Assembly: GCA_913057785.1 (NCBI GenBank)
Contig: CAJXPD010000018.1
Coordinates: 1 to 62,371 of the forward strand
DNA from: an uncultured Lewinella sp.
GTDB lineage: Bacteria > Bacteroidota > Bacteroidia > Chitinophagales > Saprospiraceae
Length of the DNA: 62,371 nt
Direction of reading: 5' to 3'
How positions within the stretch are numbered: the stretch's first letter is position 1; each line of letters begins with the position of its first letter. Below are positions 16,930-26,094 of the stretch, piece by piece. The translations under genes were made by a program, and so were the position numbers. The notes under the pieces are model-generated. The model was not told the DNA's origin and ran no database searches. It saw only the letters and a program-made list of their open reading frames with translations.

Positions 16930-17835
16930 CTACTTCAGTATTTTTTTGATGACCTGGAGTGCTTCCAATGTCTTTTCCTCTTGTACAAAATGTCCAGTTT
17001 CTAACTCGACCACTTGGGCTTCAGGTAGTTTAGATCTCCACTTTTCGAGGTAGCTAGCATTGAGAAAAGGATCCTTGGTTCCCCAAAGAATTAGCCAGTC
17101 TTTTTTGGCTAAACGATCCAACTCTTGCCATTTACTTTCATACCAATCAGAAGAGCCCACGAAGCCCTTGCCAATATTGAGTAAAGCTTCTCTTGAATTA
17201 CTATTTGGAAAGGGCCCGATATAATGGTTGTGGATTTTCTCTGTCAGCTTCGCTTTATCAACAAATGCCTCTTTTAGCAAGACCTGAACGGAGTAGTTTT
17301 GCTCCAGATAATAGGCCTCTCCTTCTTTACTATTAAGCAGGCCATCTATTTGTTGAGCCATTGGATCATCTGCGGTTGCCCAAAGCCAGGAGTTGAATAG
17401 TATAATTCTATTGATTCGATTAGGCATATCCAAAGCTGCACTAAGTCCAATGGGGCCGCCGAAATCATGAACCACTAGCGTGATGTTTTTGAGTTTTAGG
17501 CGCCGAATGAACTCGCTAAGATTCTTGGCATGCTCCTCTGGTGTTCCTTGGAAGTCATCGTTTCTTTGAGACAATCCAAAGCCAAGATTGTCGACTGCAA
17601 TACATCGATGAGATTTGGATAGTTCTTTTATAAAATCCCGATAAAGAAAGGACCAGGTAGGGGTTCCATGGACGAATAAGAGGATTTCACCTTTCCCTTC
17701 ATCGATATAGTGGAGCTTACCATTTTCTAACTCTAGAAAATGACTATCAAAAGGATACAAGGATTTGTCAATCCATTCTTGTGCTTGGATATTACTTGCG
17801 ATCATGATGAATAAGATTAGAATTGAATGTTTCAT
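16930..17835 (-). CDS. Secreted alpha/beta hydrolase, haloalkane-dehalogenase-like
   Basis: 301 aa from the ATG at 17835, which gives a clean signal peptide (MKHSILILFIMIASNIQAQ). A TTG at 17856 would add seven residues and is less likely. Motifs: HGTPTW at 56-61 (oxyanion region), VVHDFGGPIG with an Asp nucleophile at 124, WGTKDPF (acid) and ETGHFVQEE (His near 281). An Asp nucleophile places it with haloalkane dehalogenases and epoxide hydrolases. True dehalogenases have Trp right after the nucleophile to bind halide; here it is Phe125, so that activity is doubtful. Single gene, probably ended by the hairpin at 16867. Confidence 0.82.
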   Translation of the reverse strand: MKHSILILFIMIASNIQAQEWIDKSLYPFDSHFLELENGKLHYIDEGKGEILLFVHGTPTWSFLYRDFIKELSKSHRCIAVDNLGFGLSQRNDDFQGTPEEHAKNLSEFIRRLKLKNITLVVHDFGGPIGLSAALDMPNRINRIILFNSWLWATADDPMAQQIDGLLNSKEGEAYYLEQNYSVQVLLKEAFVDKAKLTEKIHNHYIGPFPNSNSREALLNIGKGFVGSSDWYESKWQELDRLAKKDWLILWGTKDPFLNASYLEKWRSKLPEAQVVELETGHFVQEEKTLEALQVIKKILK

Positions 17836-17966
17836 ATTTGAATTATTTTGAAACAAAACTCTAGCTTCTTATTCAGCTTATTCTTGGTCTACACCAAGGC
17901 TTTCATGTACTTATTCCCTTATGGAACTCAGGGGTATTACGGAAAATTGACTTCTAGCTGGAAAAG

Positions 17967-18002
17967 AAAAAAGCGACTGTCAAGATCGACAATCGCTTTT
18001 TT
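17967..18002. terminator. Intrinsic terminator after the 18034 gene
   Basis: AAAAAAGCGA / TCGCTTTTTT outer stem and TGTC / GACA inner stem separated by one C-A mismatch. It is A-rich on one flank and T-rich on the other, so it works on both strands. It lies 31 nt beyond the stop of the minus-strand lipoprotein. Confidence 0.8.
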
Positions 18003-18033
18003 CTCCTATAAAAAGGGGGTGGCTGTATTCGAC

Positions 18034-18615
18034 TTAGCCGCCAGAAGAACGAGTCGAACGACTACCTCCAAAACCAGATGATCCACTAGTAGGTTTTCTC
18101 ACAGTAGTACGAGATGCTGTATTTGAAAGCGTTCGGCCAGTGGAGGAATTTACTCTGTTGTAGGTGTTTTGGTCGCGGTAAGAAGAAGCCGAAGGTGGTA
18201 CCGATGTGCTTCGTCCCATGTAATATCCCATCAAGCCTCCCATTAGCACTCCGGACATGCTCCTGCGACGATAATAGTGACGTCGCTCAGTAGAATCACT
18301 AGGTGCGGCCGTGGAGGTAAGGGTATTTGGATTGAATTCGTTGAGCATTAGCGTATCGATGGTTCCATCCATATAATGAGTGATGACTCGGCTATCAGCC
18401 TTTGAATCTACCACTTGCTCATCGATGATCTTAAAGTTCTCTGGTTCTACCTCTTCTAAGGTAGTGATAAGACCTTTGGTGAGTTCAATTTGTTCTTCTT
18501 CGACATATTGCACATTGTCACAACTGGTAAAGAAGAGTGCTCCTGCTGCACCAATAGCAACTAGGGTGTGTCTAGCAGTAGTTTTGAGGCGCGTAAAATT
18601 ACGTTTTGGTGTCAT
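18034..18615 (-). CDS. Lipoprotein with Gly/Ser/Arg/Thr-rich tail
   Basis: 193 aa. A basic N-terminus and hydrophobic segment end in a lipobox (LFFTSC, Cys32). A short ordered part follows (IIDEQVVDSKADSRVITHYMDGTIDTLML, about 63-91), then RRRSMSGVLMGGLMGYYMGR (about 116-135), a Gly-rich amphipathic stretch, and finally a low-complexity tail of Ser, Thr, Arg and Gly. Similar layouts occur in small lipoproteins that coat or insert into membranes, but I do not recognise a named family with confidence. It has its own terminator and is 80 nt downstream of the membrane protein gene at 18696. Confidence 0.62.
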   Translation of the reverse strand: MTPKRNFTRLKTTARHTLVAIGAAGALFFTSCDNVQYVEEEQIELTKGLITTLEEVEPENFKIIDEQVVDSKADSRVITHYMDGTIDTLMLNEFNPNTLTSTAAPSDSTERRHYYRRRSMSGVLMGGLMGYYMGRSTSVPPSASSYRDQNTYNRVNSSTGRTLSNTASRTTVRKPTSGSSGFGGSRSTRSSGG

Positions 18616-18695
18616 AACGATGGTTTATTGGTATTGTTTAGCCATCCAAGATAAGGATAATATTGGTACTAAGAAAGGGTGTAAAGGGGAGTGGA

Positions 18696-19514
18696 TTAGC
18701 TAGGCCCCTTCTGTAATTCCTCTTGTGCTAATAAGTAGATTTCTTCGATATCTTGTTCTGAGAGGTCTGGAAAATTTTCTCTGATTCTATTCTGTAAAAC
18801 CTCTTTGGGAGCATTCTTACCTACCGTAACTATCTGCTGCTGGATAAACTCTTTTTCTAAGGCCTTTTGTCTTTCTTTGCTCAATTTTTTGTTAATAATC
18901 TTAAGCAAATCTTCGGAGAGGTTGGCGATCCTTCGCAGACCACCTACCCGAATCCTTGAGAAGTCGAGAAATTTGTAGAAGAGGAACTTGTTTTCGCCAA
19001 AAAGAAGCATGTAATCGAGGTTTTTTTTGTCCATTCCTCTGGGTATATTTTTGTACCGCAAACCTACTTCTGTCATTAGATTTTCCGAGTGCTCTAACTG
19101 CTGGATGCTTTGGTAGAGGCTCGTTAATTTCTTATACATATCAAAATCTACGATACTGCCTTCGCGAGAATCTATAGCGTACTGAATAGTGGTGAAGTCA
19201 TATTGGGGCTGAATATATCTCCAGGTATAGAAATCTCCGATTTCCTCAATGGCAAATAAAGAATCCCATTCGACATTTTGTTTTTCCTGGTTTTCTGCCC
19301 AGACGGGAAAGGCCAAGCGAATGCCTTCTAGTTCAATCTTCAGACTTGACCAAATCTTTTCACTTTCCTGTTGAATGTATTTTTCTTCTTGCAAACTATT
19401 TAGGAAAAAGGCGAGGTACACTCCGACAAATACGATGATTAGTTCGACTACCACCAATTGCCACTTAATACCCAATGCACCTGTTAGTCGCGTTAAAAAC
19501 TTTGAGAGAAACAT
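18696..19514 (-). CDS. Single-pass membrane protein, DUF6090-like layout
   Basis: 272 aa with one N-terminal transmembrane helix (WQLVVVELIIVFVGVYLAFFL, about 19-39) followed by an Asn-Ser-Leu-Gln turn and a long, mostly helical soluble part rich in Glu, Lys, Leu and Gln. The arrangement 'helix, then NxWxE-like segment, then helical bundle' resembles DUF6090-type Bacteroidota proteins, here without an exact signature. The tail ENFPDLSEQDIEEIYLLAQEEL is probably coiled. It may share a transcript with the lipoprotein 80 nt downstream. Function unknown. Confidence 0.6.
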   Translation of the reverse strand: MFLSKFLTRLTGALGIKWQLVVVELIIVFVGVYLAFFLNSLQEEKYIQQESEKIWSSLKIELEGIRLAFPVWAENQEKQNVEWDSLFAIEEIGDFYTWRYIQPQYDFTTIQYAIDSREGSIVDFDMYKKLTSLYQSIQQLEHSENLMTEVGLRYKNIPRGMDKKNLDYMLLFGENKFLFYKFLDFSRIRVGGLRRIANLSEDLLKIINKKLSKERQKALEKEFIQQQIVTVGKNAPKEVLQNRIRENFPDLSEQDIEEIYLLAQEELQKGPS

Positions 19515-19663
19515 AGCGTTTGATTTAAGTCAAAACAGATGTTTGAAAAGCTACATATCGTGATTAGACGTAAAATATAAAGAGTCAGTTACACATCAAA
19601 AAAGAAACAGTTATGACTGAAAAGACGCCACTTTAAATTGTACGATTACCATTGTCACCCCAC

Positions 19664-21892
19664 TTAGAAGTAGTGGCCAAGGTGAAGATAGAAACTTACA
19701 ACCCCATTTCCCAGATTGTATTCTGTGGCAAATTTGACGGGTCCAGCTAGGGTTAACCATCCCAATTCAAAACTGGTACCCCAAAGTAATCCACGGTCAG
19801 CGGCTAAAGTCTGTTCTCCCAATCTTATTTCTTCCACCTGGAACTCTCCTACATTAAAATACCAAGAAGCGAAGATATTGGCCAAAGGCTCGTATTGGAA
19901 CTTTAGGCCCGACAGATAGAAGGAAGTGGCCGGTTGTTCCATGTATCTTAAGCCTGCAAAATAAGTGTGTGTTTGCGATTGTTCGAGATCTCTTCCCAAG
20001 AAAAAGGACTGGAGAATGTTTCCTTCGTTGAGGGAGAGCGTGCCAGCTTCATTATACCATTGTACATGGAGTTTTGACCGTAAAGGAAAAACTTTACTGA
20101 AGGAAAACTTGGCAACGCCTTGTACAGGCTCATTTCGGATAAAACTTTCGAAGGGCCTCGTAAGCCGACCAGTAATGGCTAGCCTAGCTTCGAGTTTAAA
20201 CAGACTCCCCTTAGTAGGGAAGTGTTTTCGATCATGCGTATCCCAAAAGAAGTTAAGATAATTATTGAACTGGAAGAGTTTGATTTCTTCTGTATTGGGG
20301 TTGAAGAAGTTCTCATTTTTAGAAAAACGTTCCATTCCGACTCCTATTGAAGCGGACATAGCTCTGGCAGAAGAGGCAAATACATCTAATCTCCAGCTGT
20401 ATCTATGAATCTGAAATTCATCAATTTTCTTGTTGTTTTCATAAGTAAGACCAGGGTAAAGGTGTGCCAGACCGCTCAAGCGTACCCCAAGGCGAGATTT
20501 GGAAGAGAACCGAAGCAAGTAATCAGCCCAAAGAGAGGGAAATTCGGAAATTCGGATATCTAGGTGTAGTTTGTCGCCTGTTATGAGTTGATTTCGTAGG
20601 TCAAGATTCAGTAATAAGCCCGATTTTTGATCGATATCATAATTGGCTCCCAGGTTGACAAAATTTCCATCCTGGGGTGTGACTCGGAGTTTTAAGTGAT
20701 AACCGCCCTCCATTTCTTCCAACTGATAATCTGTTTTGCGTACAAAACGAGTGCCGAGCAATTGCTTGAGTGCTTGATCTATATCTGAAAGGGCGTAAGC
20801 TCGTTGAGGACTAAAGGAAAGGACACGTAGAAGCGCGGCACTCTGCTCTTCACTGGTTCCCGATATGCTAACTTTCTTAATCAGAATCTTATAATCGATC
20901 AAGGTCGGAGATTCGATTTGTCTTGGTTCAGGCTTCCATCCTATCTGCTCAAGTCTCTTTTTGAGGAAAGGGAGCATTCTACGTGCCGCCTGTTCCCCCA
21001 ACATTAACAAGGAATCGATTCGATCAAATCCTAAGGTGGAGTAATTATCAATGGCTGGTCGAATCACAACATCCGCTAGATCTACCTGATAGCTGTTGTT
21101 TTCAGCTATCCCATAAGAACCTGACTGGTTTAGGATATCGAGCAGGGAACTAACCTCCTCTTTTTTGTAAAGAAGACCTCCGACATCTATCGCTATCGTG
21201 AAATCCGCCCCCATTTGGATGGCATCTTGTACAGGGAGATTTCTTACCCAACCTCCATCAATTAGAAGAGTAGAATCAAGTAATACTGGTTCAAAAATGG
21301 AAGGAATAGACATACTGGCTCGGATGGCATCCTTTAATAAACCATCTTTGAAGACCACCGATCTGCCCGTTTCAAAATCTGTTGCGATGGCACGAAAGGG
21401 GATAGGGAAGTCATCAAAGCTAGCATACTGATTAGCTGGTAAGGTGATTTCGGAAAGGAAGATGTCTAGTTTTTTCCCTTGCACTACTCCTTTAGGTAGC
21501 TCAATTTGGCCTTTGACTAAGGGAAAACTTAATACAGTCCGATCGGTATGTATAAGCTCTTCAGCAGGAATGAAAGACCGGCGTAGATTGTCATTAAAAT
21601 AATCAAACCAATCAGCACTTTTGGCTAGCGAGGCTAAACTGTCAGCAGTGTATCCAAGCGCATATAAGCTACCTACGATACTTCCAATACTTGTTCCGGT
21701 GATGATATCAGGTTGGATACCTGCTTCCTCCAATACTTTTAAAGCACCAATCTGAGCTATACCTTTGGCACCACCTCCACTCAGGACCAAACCTAGTTTG
21801 ATTTCATGCTGTGCAGCTGATTGGAAATTAAAGAAAAGAAGGCAGAGTAATAAACCAAGTGTTTTCAGCTTAAGGCCTTGAAATAGGGGCAT
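19664..21892 (-). CDS. Patatin-like phospholipase fused to an Omp85-type barrel
   Basis: 742 aa with a signal peptide ending SAAQ. The patatin domain (about 30-310) has the oxyanion loop GGGAKG (39-44), nucleophile Ser68 in GTSIG and the dyad Asp212 in DGGWVRNLPV. A POTRA-like segment follows (about 330-405, LIKKVSISGTSEEQSAALLR) and then a surface-antigen beta-barrel ending in GHYF. The pattern is that of patatins exported to the outer membrane by their own barrel, as in PlpD-type proteins. The enzyme probably hydrolyses phospholipids or other acyl esters at the cell surface. Single gene; its upstream region contains inverted repeats. Confidence 0.9.
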   Translation of the reverse strand: MPLFQGLKLKTLGLLLCLLFFNFQSAAQHEIKLGLVLSGGGAKGIAQIGALKVLEEAGIQPDIITGTSIGSIVGSLYALGYTADSLASLAKSADWFDYFNDNLRRSFIPAEELIHTDRTVLSFPLVKGQIELPKGVVQGKKLDIFLSEITLPANQYASFDDFPIPFRAIATDFETGRSVVFKDGLLKDAIRASMSIPSIFEPVLLDSTLLIDGGWVRNLPVQDAIQMGADFTIAIDVGGLLYKKEEVSSLLDILNQSGSYGIAENNSYQVDLADVVIRPAIDNYSTLGFDRIDSLLMLGEQAARRMLPFLKKRLEQIGWKPEPRQIESPTLIDYKILIKKVSISGTSEEQSAALLRVLSFSPQRAYALSDIDQALKQLLGTRFVRKTDYQLEEMEGGYHLKLRVTPQDGNFVNLGANYDIDQKSGLLLNLDLRNQLITGDKLHLDIRISEFPSLWADYLLRFSSKSRLGVRLSGLAHLYPGLTYENNKKIDEFQIHRYSWRLDVFASSARAMSASIGVGMERFSKNENFFNPNTEEIKLFQFNNYLNFFWDTHDRKHFPTKGSLFKLEARLAITGRLTRPFESFIRNEPVQGVAKFSFSKVFPLRSKLHVQWYNEAGTLSLNEGNILQSFFLGRDLEQSQTHTYFAGLRYMEQPATSFYLSGLKFQYEPLANIFASWYFNVGEFQVEEIRLGEQTLAADRGLLWGTSFELGWLTLAGPVKFATEYNLGNGVVSFYLHLGHYF

Positions 21893-22331
21893 GTTTTCTC
21901 ATTTTAGAAGAAGTGGTCCGATGATTTGCAAGGCAATTGCAATCAATCACCACCTCCTAGTTTTCGCTGGGGCAAACAATGTGCATAAATATCGGGAGGA
22001 GCGGTCGTGGGGATATGGACTCCTCATTTTCTATAAGTGTGCTTCCAGCGAAAGATACTAATAATACGTTCGAAGGGATAGAATCGCGGCTAATTTGGTC
22101 TCGTATGTTGGTGATATATTGCTTGTTGCTTACATGACTTTTGCCGAGAATTTGGTGACTTTTGCCGAATTTTAACATCCTAAAAACACTTCTATAGTAT
22201 TTTACTTGTTAACTTGGTGGATGGATCGTTCAAGTTATGGAAGTATTCAACCGTATATGGATCTAGGTAGTTATATATTACATCCATCCTAATCCTAGAA
22301 AAATTGAGGTTGGTGAACTAAAGGAATAATA
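21893..22331. other. Intergenic region between divergent genes with repeat structure
   Basis: Separates the patatin gene (minus) from DUF1232-pepP-DUF5691 (plus). It contains TTTCGCTGG (21962-21970) with CCAGCGAAA (22045-22053), enclosing GAGGAG (21996-22001) with CTCCTC (22020-22025), and further right a tandem direct repeat (22135-22168). A 73-codon minus-strand frame covers the repeats but has no family match or ribosome binding site, so I do not call it a gene. An AAGGA at 22321-22325 serves the gene at 22332. Confidence 0.5.
22135..22168. repeat. Tandem 13-bp direct repeat, 21-bp period
   Basis: TGACTTTTGCCGA occurs at 22135-22147 and 22156-22168, identical in both copies. The 21-bp period is two helical turns, so two protein subunits would sit on the same face of the DNA. 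It lies about 165 bp before the DUF1232-pepP-DUF5691 operon and 240 bp before the patatin start. This is a good candidate operator. Confidence 0.55.
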
Positions 22332-22718
22332 ATGAAGAAGATCATTGAAAAATACAAAGGCCGTTTCTCTGAAATCAAGCTTTGGAGTACACTTAAGAAG
22401 TATGCTCGAATGGCTGGTGTCAAAACAGTATACACGGTGCTGTTGATGTTTTATGCTTTCAAACGCAAGGATACTCCAAAATGGGCTAAGACGTTAATTA
22501 CCGGTTTGCTGGGGTACTTCCTAGCTCCTATTGATGCTATCCCGGACTTAACCCCGTTTGTTGGATGGACAGATGATTTAGGGTTGTTGAGTGTGGGAAT
22601 AGTTACGGTAGCTGGTTACATCAATAAGGAAGTAAAAGATAAAGCAAGGAAACAGCTTACAACTTTGTTTGGAGAATACGATCCAGCTGAGCTGGAAGAG
22701 ATCGATAAAAGACTGTAA
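22332..22718 (+). CDS. YkvA family (DUF1232) membrane protein
   Basis: 128 aa. The DUF1232 signature is at about 55-90: PKWAKTLITGLLGYFLAPIDAIPDL followed by GWTDDLGLLSVG. The Pro-Ile-Asp-x-IPD pattern is diagnostic. Probably a small inner-membrane-associated protein; the biochemical role of the family is not established. First gene of an operon with pepP (12 nt) and the DUF5691 gene (next gap 10 nt). AAGGA lies 6 nt before the ATG. Confidence 0.88.
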   Translation: MKKIIEKYKGRFSEIKLWSTLKKYARMAGVKTVYTVLLMFYAFKRKDTPKWAKTLITGLLGYFLAPIDAIPDLTPFVGWTDDLGLLSVGIVTVAGYINKEVKDKARKQLTTLFGEYDPAELEEIDKRL

Positions 22719-22730
22719 AAGATTGCTACT

Positions 22731-24032
22731 ATGAGATACCGAGCACTGGATCCTGAGTTGTATAAACTCAACAGGAAACGTTTTACGCGAAAGATGATGC
22801 CCGATTCCATCGCCATTTTTCACTCGAATGACCTCATGCCTCGATCAGGTGATACTTATTATCCCTTTCGGCAGAATGCGGGTCTCTTTTATCTGAGTGG
22901 TTTGGATCAGGCTGAAACAGTGGTCGTGTTATTTCCAGATTGTATAAAAGAAGGATTTGAGGAAGTTGCCTTTATCAAGCGTACGAATGAATATATCGCT
23001 ACTTGGGAAGGGCAAAAGTATACCAAAGAGGAGGCCAGGAAGATCTCAGGAATAGAGCGTATTTATTGGTTAGATGAGATGGATAATATCTTGCATGAAC
23101 TTATCCTTCTGGCCAAGCGCATTTACGTTAACTTAAATGAGCATGATCGCTTTCATTCACAAGTAGCCAATCGAGATCAGCGTTTTACCCACAAACTAAC
23201 CCAGCAATATCCTGCCCATAAATACCATCGCTCTCAACCTATCTTAAAGAAGTTGATGATGATCAAATCCCCTGTAGAGGTGGATGCGATTCAAGAGGCC
23301 ATTCAGATTACGGGGCAAGCTTTTCAGCGTGTTCTCGAATTTGTGAAGCCGGGAGTGAAAGAATACGAAATTGAGGCAGAAATCATACGAGAATTTATCC
23401 GAAACGGTGCGACTGGTCATGCCTATGATCCTATCATTGCCGCGGGGCAAAATAGTTGTGTTTTGCACTATATAGATAATGATAAGGTCTGTGAAGCTGG
23501 AGATCTCATTTTATTGGATTTCGGTGCAGAATATGCTAATTATGCAGCAGACCTTACCCGCGTCATCCCTACCAGTGGCCAATTCTCGGCTCGTCAAAGA
23601 GAAGTGTATGATGCGGTATTGAGAGTACTTAAAGCTTCCAAGCAGTTATTGGTACCCGGAACAACATTGGAAGAATACCACAAGGAAGTTGGGCGCCTTA
23701 TGGAGAGTGAACTCATCGGACTGCAGTTGCTAGATAAGAAAGAGGTAGCTCGACAGAGCTCAGAACGACCTCTATATAAACAGTATTTCATGCACGGTAC
23801 TTCACACCATTTAGGACTGAATGTGCATGACCTTTCCAATAGATACGATCCGATTCAAGCTGGCATGGTCTTTACCTGTGAACCTGCTATTTATATCAAA
23901 GAAGAACGGATCGGTATTAGATTGGAAAACGATATTCTGGTAACAGATGATGGCCCAATCGACTTGATGAAGCATATTCCGATTGAAGCAGATGAGATTG
24001 AAGAATTGATGAATGCCGGAGTGCTGAATTAA
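22731..24032 (+). CDS. pepP: Xaa-Pro aminopeptidase (M24B, aminopeptidase P type)
   Basis: 433 aa, cytoplasmic. Removes N-terminal residues preceding proline. The N-terminal AMP_N domain is recognisable (about 1-130, DSIAIFHSNDLMPRSGDTYYPFRQ) and the C-terminal pita-bread domain carries the two-metal site: Asp in LLDFGAEY, Asp in AADLTRV, His in MHGTSHHLG, Glu in FTCEPAIY and Glu in IRLENDI. Length and order match the E. coli enzyme (441 aa). Sits between DUF1232 and DUF5691 in a tight operon, 12 and 10 nt from its neighbours. Confidence 0.95.
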   Translation: MRYRALDPELYKLNRKRFTRKMMPDSIAIFHSNDLMPRSGDTYYPFRQNAGLFYLSGLDQAETVVVLFPDCIKEGFEEVAFIKRTNEYIATWEGQKYTKEEARKISGIERIYWLDEMDNILHELILLAKRIYVNLNEHDRFHSQVANRDQRFTHKLTQQYPAHKYHRSQPILKKLMMIKSPVEVDAIQEAIQITGQAFQRVLEFVKPGVKEYEIEAEIIREFIRNGATGHAYDPIIAAGQNSCVLHYIDNDKVCEAGDLILLDFGAEYANYAADLTRVIPTSGQFSARQREVYDAVLRVLKASKQLLVPGTTLEEYHKEVGRLMESELIGLQLLDKKEVARQSSERPLYKQYFMHGTSHHLGLNVHDLSNRYDPIQAGMVFTCEPAIYIKEERIGIRLENDILVTDDGPIDLMKHIPIEADEIEELMNAGVLN

Positions 24033-24042
24033 GCATGAATTG

Positions 24043-25575
24043 ATGATTTGGGCAGAACTGGCTAGAATAGCTCTAATTGGGACCGATCAAACCACTATTC
24101 CCGAAAATGTGATGGACTTGTTGGCTGCTAGAGGGATGGATACTACCTCTTCAGCAGATCAACTTTTATTGGACAGTGCAGCGGTATTCAACCAGATGCG
24201 CAAGGCCGGATTAGTGATACCTACATATCAAGGTGATAGCCCTATAAAAATGGATATCCCCAAGAACTCCAAGATTTGTAGTTATAAGGTAATCAGAATG
24301 CTACGAAAGATCTTGGATGGAACCCACCCTCACGCCCTAAATGAATTCCTGCTTCATATGGTGAAACAGGATAAACAATTGCCTCCCGAATTTTTGCCTG
24401 AGATATTTGAAGTTAGTTTGAAAGATCAAGCCATGTGGGAGATCCTGTCCGATCGATTGGATGAGCGAGCCCGTTGGCTGATTCGCCAGAATCCTGAATG
24501 GGAGGGTCTAGCTTTGCCTACGGATGGATTGGACTGGTATAGTACAGGCCCCAGCGGTAAGAAACTGTTGTTTGATCACCTTCATCGATCCGAACCAGAA
24601 CAGGCAATAGCCTTGTTGGAGACAGAATGGCCTTTGCTAGATGTTAAACTCAAGTTAGAATTCTTGGCCGTATTAGGTAAGAGTCTGACGGTGGATGATG
24701 AGCCGTTCCTCAATGATCTGAAAAATGATCGTCGAAAAGAGGTTCGATTGAAGGCGAGAGACCTATTGGCGAGTCTCCCCGATTCTACCTTTGCCCAAGA
24801 TTTGTATTCGCTGGCCAAACCTTTCTTTGAAGCGCATGACCAGCTGATTGTTAGTATACGACTGCCGGATGAGCTCCCCACTGCTACCGAAGATTATGGG
24901 ATAGACCTAACTAAAGCGAAAAAGAAATACGCAAGTGGAGTAAAAGCATCTTGGTTAGCAGCGGTAGTGAGTAGAATTGCCCCTTCCTTCTGGGAGCAAT
25001 ACCTATCTGCAAAACCCAGAAATATCATTGCTGCCTTTTATGAAAGTCACTTGGGGGATGTGCTCGGTCAAGCCCTAGTGACAGCCGTGATCAGGCATCA
25101 GAATGCCGAATGGGCAGAACAACTAGTTCGACACGAGGTAGGAAGAGGATTACCAAATACCTGGCCGAATACAGATGTAAGAAAAGTGATGAAATTACTT
25201 TCTCCGGCTGCATTTAATGATATAGCCTATTACTATCTACAGTACAACGGATCGATGTTGGAGGAGGAAAACCATATTGTTACCAGAATGCTATTGTTAC
25301 GGGAATTCGTTTGGGAGGAACGGCTTTCTAGGATGGTAATAGAGGGATTTCGACAATGGATGGCTGAAACGCAAACCTTCTTTTGGAATCTGTTGCATTA
25401 TCAGCGAATTCTAGAGTCTGCAGCCTACAATGTACCCCCAACCCTAATAGATGCATTCAGTCGAGATTGGCCTTATAATTCTCCCGTTTGGCCGCGCTGG
25501 GAAGCAGCCGTCCAGCGTTTTCTTAAAACCTTATCCTTCCGCAAGGATATGATCACTGCGCTTCGGGAGAAATAA
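24043..25575 (+). CDS. DUF5691 family protein
   Basis: 510 aa from the ATG at 24043; a TTG one codon earlier is possible. The start WAELARIALIGTDQTTIP and the body rich in helical HEAT-like repeats (for example LKLEFLAVLGKSLTVDDEPFLNDL and RKEVRLKARDLLASLPDS) fit DUF5691. In many bacteria this domain is encoded with a MoxR-type ATPase, a VWA protein, a SWIM zinc-finger protein and DUF5682, as a multi-gene system of unknown job. Here it ends a DUF1232-pepP operon, and only a MoxR-type gene is near, 1.4 kb further on beyond two minus-strand genes. Confidence 0.72.
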   Translation: MIWAELARIALIGTDQTTIPENVMDLLAARGMDTTSSADQLLLDSAAVFNQMRKAGLVIPTYQGDSPIKMDIPKNSKICSYKVIRMLRKILDGTHPHALNEFLLHMVKQDKQLPPEFLPEIFEVSLKDQAMWEILSDRLDERARWLIRQNPEWEGLALPTDGLDWYSTGPSGKKLLFDHLHRSEPEQAIALLETEWPLLDVKLKLEFLAVLGKSLTVDDEPFLNDLKNDRRKEVRLKARDLLASLPDSTFAQDLYSLAKPFFEAHDQLIVSIRLPDELPTATEDYGIDLTKAKKKYASGVKASWLAAVVSRIAPSFWEQYLSAKPRNIIAAFYESHLGDVLGQALVTAVIRHQNAEWAEQLVRHEVGRGLPNTWPNTDVRKVMKLLSPAAFNDIAYYYLQYNGSMLEEENHIVTRMLLLREFVWEERLSRMVIEGFRQWMAETQTFFWNLLHYQRILESAAYNVPPTLIDAFSRDWPYNSPVWPRWEAAVQRFLKTLSFRKDMITALREK

Positions 25576-25586
25576 TCTTGCGCATT

Positions 25587-26078
25587 CTAATCAAGGTATT
25601 TGATCACATACTCAATTGGATGATGGTGAAATTTCACGCTCATGCCCGGGTATTTTCGACTGATTTCTGGATTAACTGGCTTTTGCATTCCTTTTGTCTT
25701 GAATTCCAAATGAGGATATAGGCTGATGAAGGTTTGAAAGCGATCTTGAATGACAAACTCGACATGCTCATAGCCCTCAGGATAGGGACTTCCTTCTTTA
25801 GGTGCAGGTAGCTCCAAACAATATATTTCCCGCTTCTTGTACCGATAGGGAGTATGGAGTTTGAAGGTTGAAATAGGTCTCCCGCCAATTATAGTTTCTG
25901 TTAATAATTCTCCATAATTAGTGAATTCTTGCTTGAGTTCCAGATATCTTTCCACGGTTTCTACCCTATAGCAGATATGATCTAATTCATAGTCATCTAC
26001 TTCGATCTTATCTTCAGCGAGATGCTGGAATATTCGATCTAAGAATGGGGTAATGGGACCGAGAATTTGTTCTTGCAT
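25587..26078 (-). CDS. VOC-fold protein, YecM-like
   Basis: 163 aa, cytoplasmic. Resembles E. coli YecM: ELDHICYRVETVERY (about 31-45), GRPISTFKLHTPY, CLELPAPKEGSPYPEGYEHVEFV (about 87-109) and a tail with KFHHHPIEYVI. VOC folds bind a metal between paired beta-alpha-beta-beta-beta units; His34, Glu88 and His106 could be ligands. Exact activity unknown for the YecM group. It lies 16 nt downstream of the SDR gene, so the two form an operon that converges on the DUF5691 gene (12 nt between stop codons). Confidence 0.78.
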   Translation of the reverse strand: MQEQILGPITPFLDRIFQHLAEDKIEVDDYELDHICYRVETVERYLELKQEFTNYGELLTETIIGGRPISTFKLHTPYRYKKREIYCLELPAPKEGSPYPEGYEHVEFVIQDRFQTFISLYPHLEFKTKGMQKPVNPEISRKYPGMSVKFHHHPIEYVIKYLD

Positions 26079-26094
26079 TCCTTTTCCTTTTGCT

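Noticed and set aside
16930..17835. Naming the alpha/beta hydrolase a haloalkane dehalogenase
   Set aside because: The Asp nucleophile is present but the next residue is Phe instead of the halide-binding Trp.
21957..22178. Minus-strand 73-codon frame in the patatin upstream region
   Set aside because: No ribosome binding site or family; the repeated GKSH in its product comes from the direct repeat, which looks like an operator.
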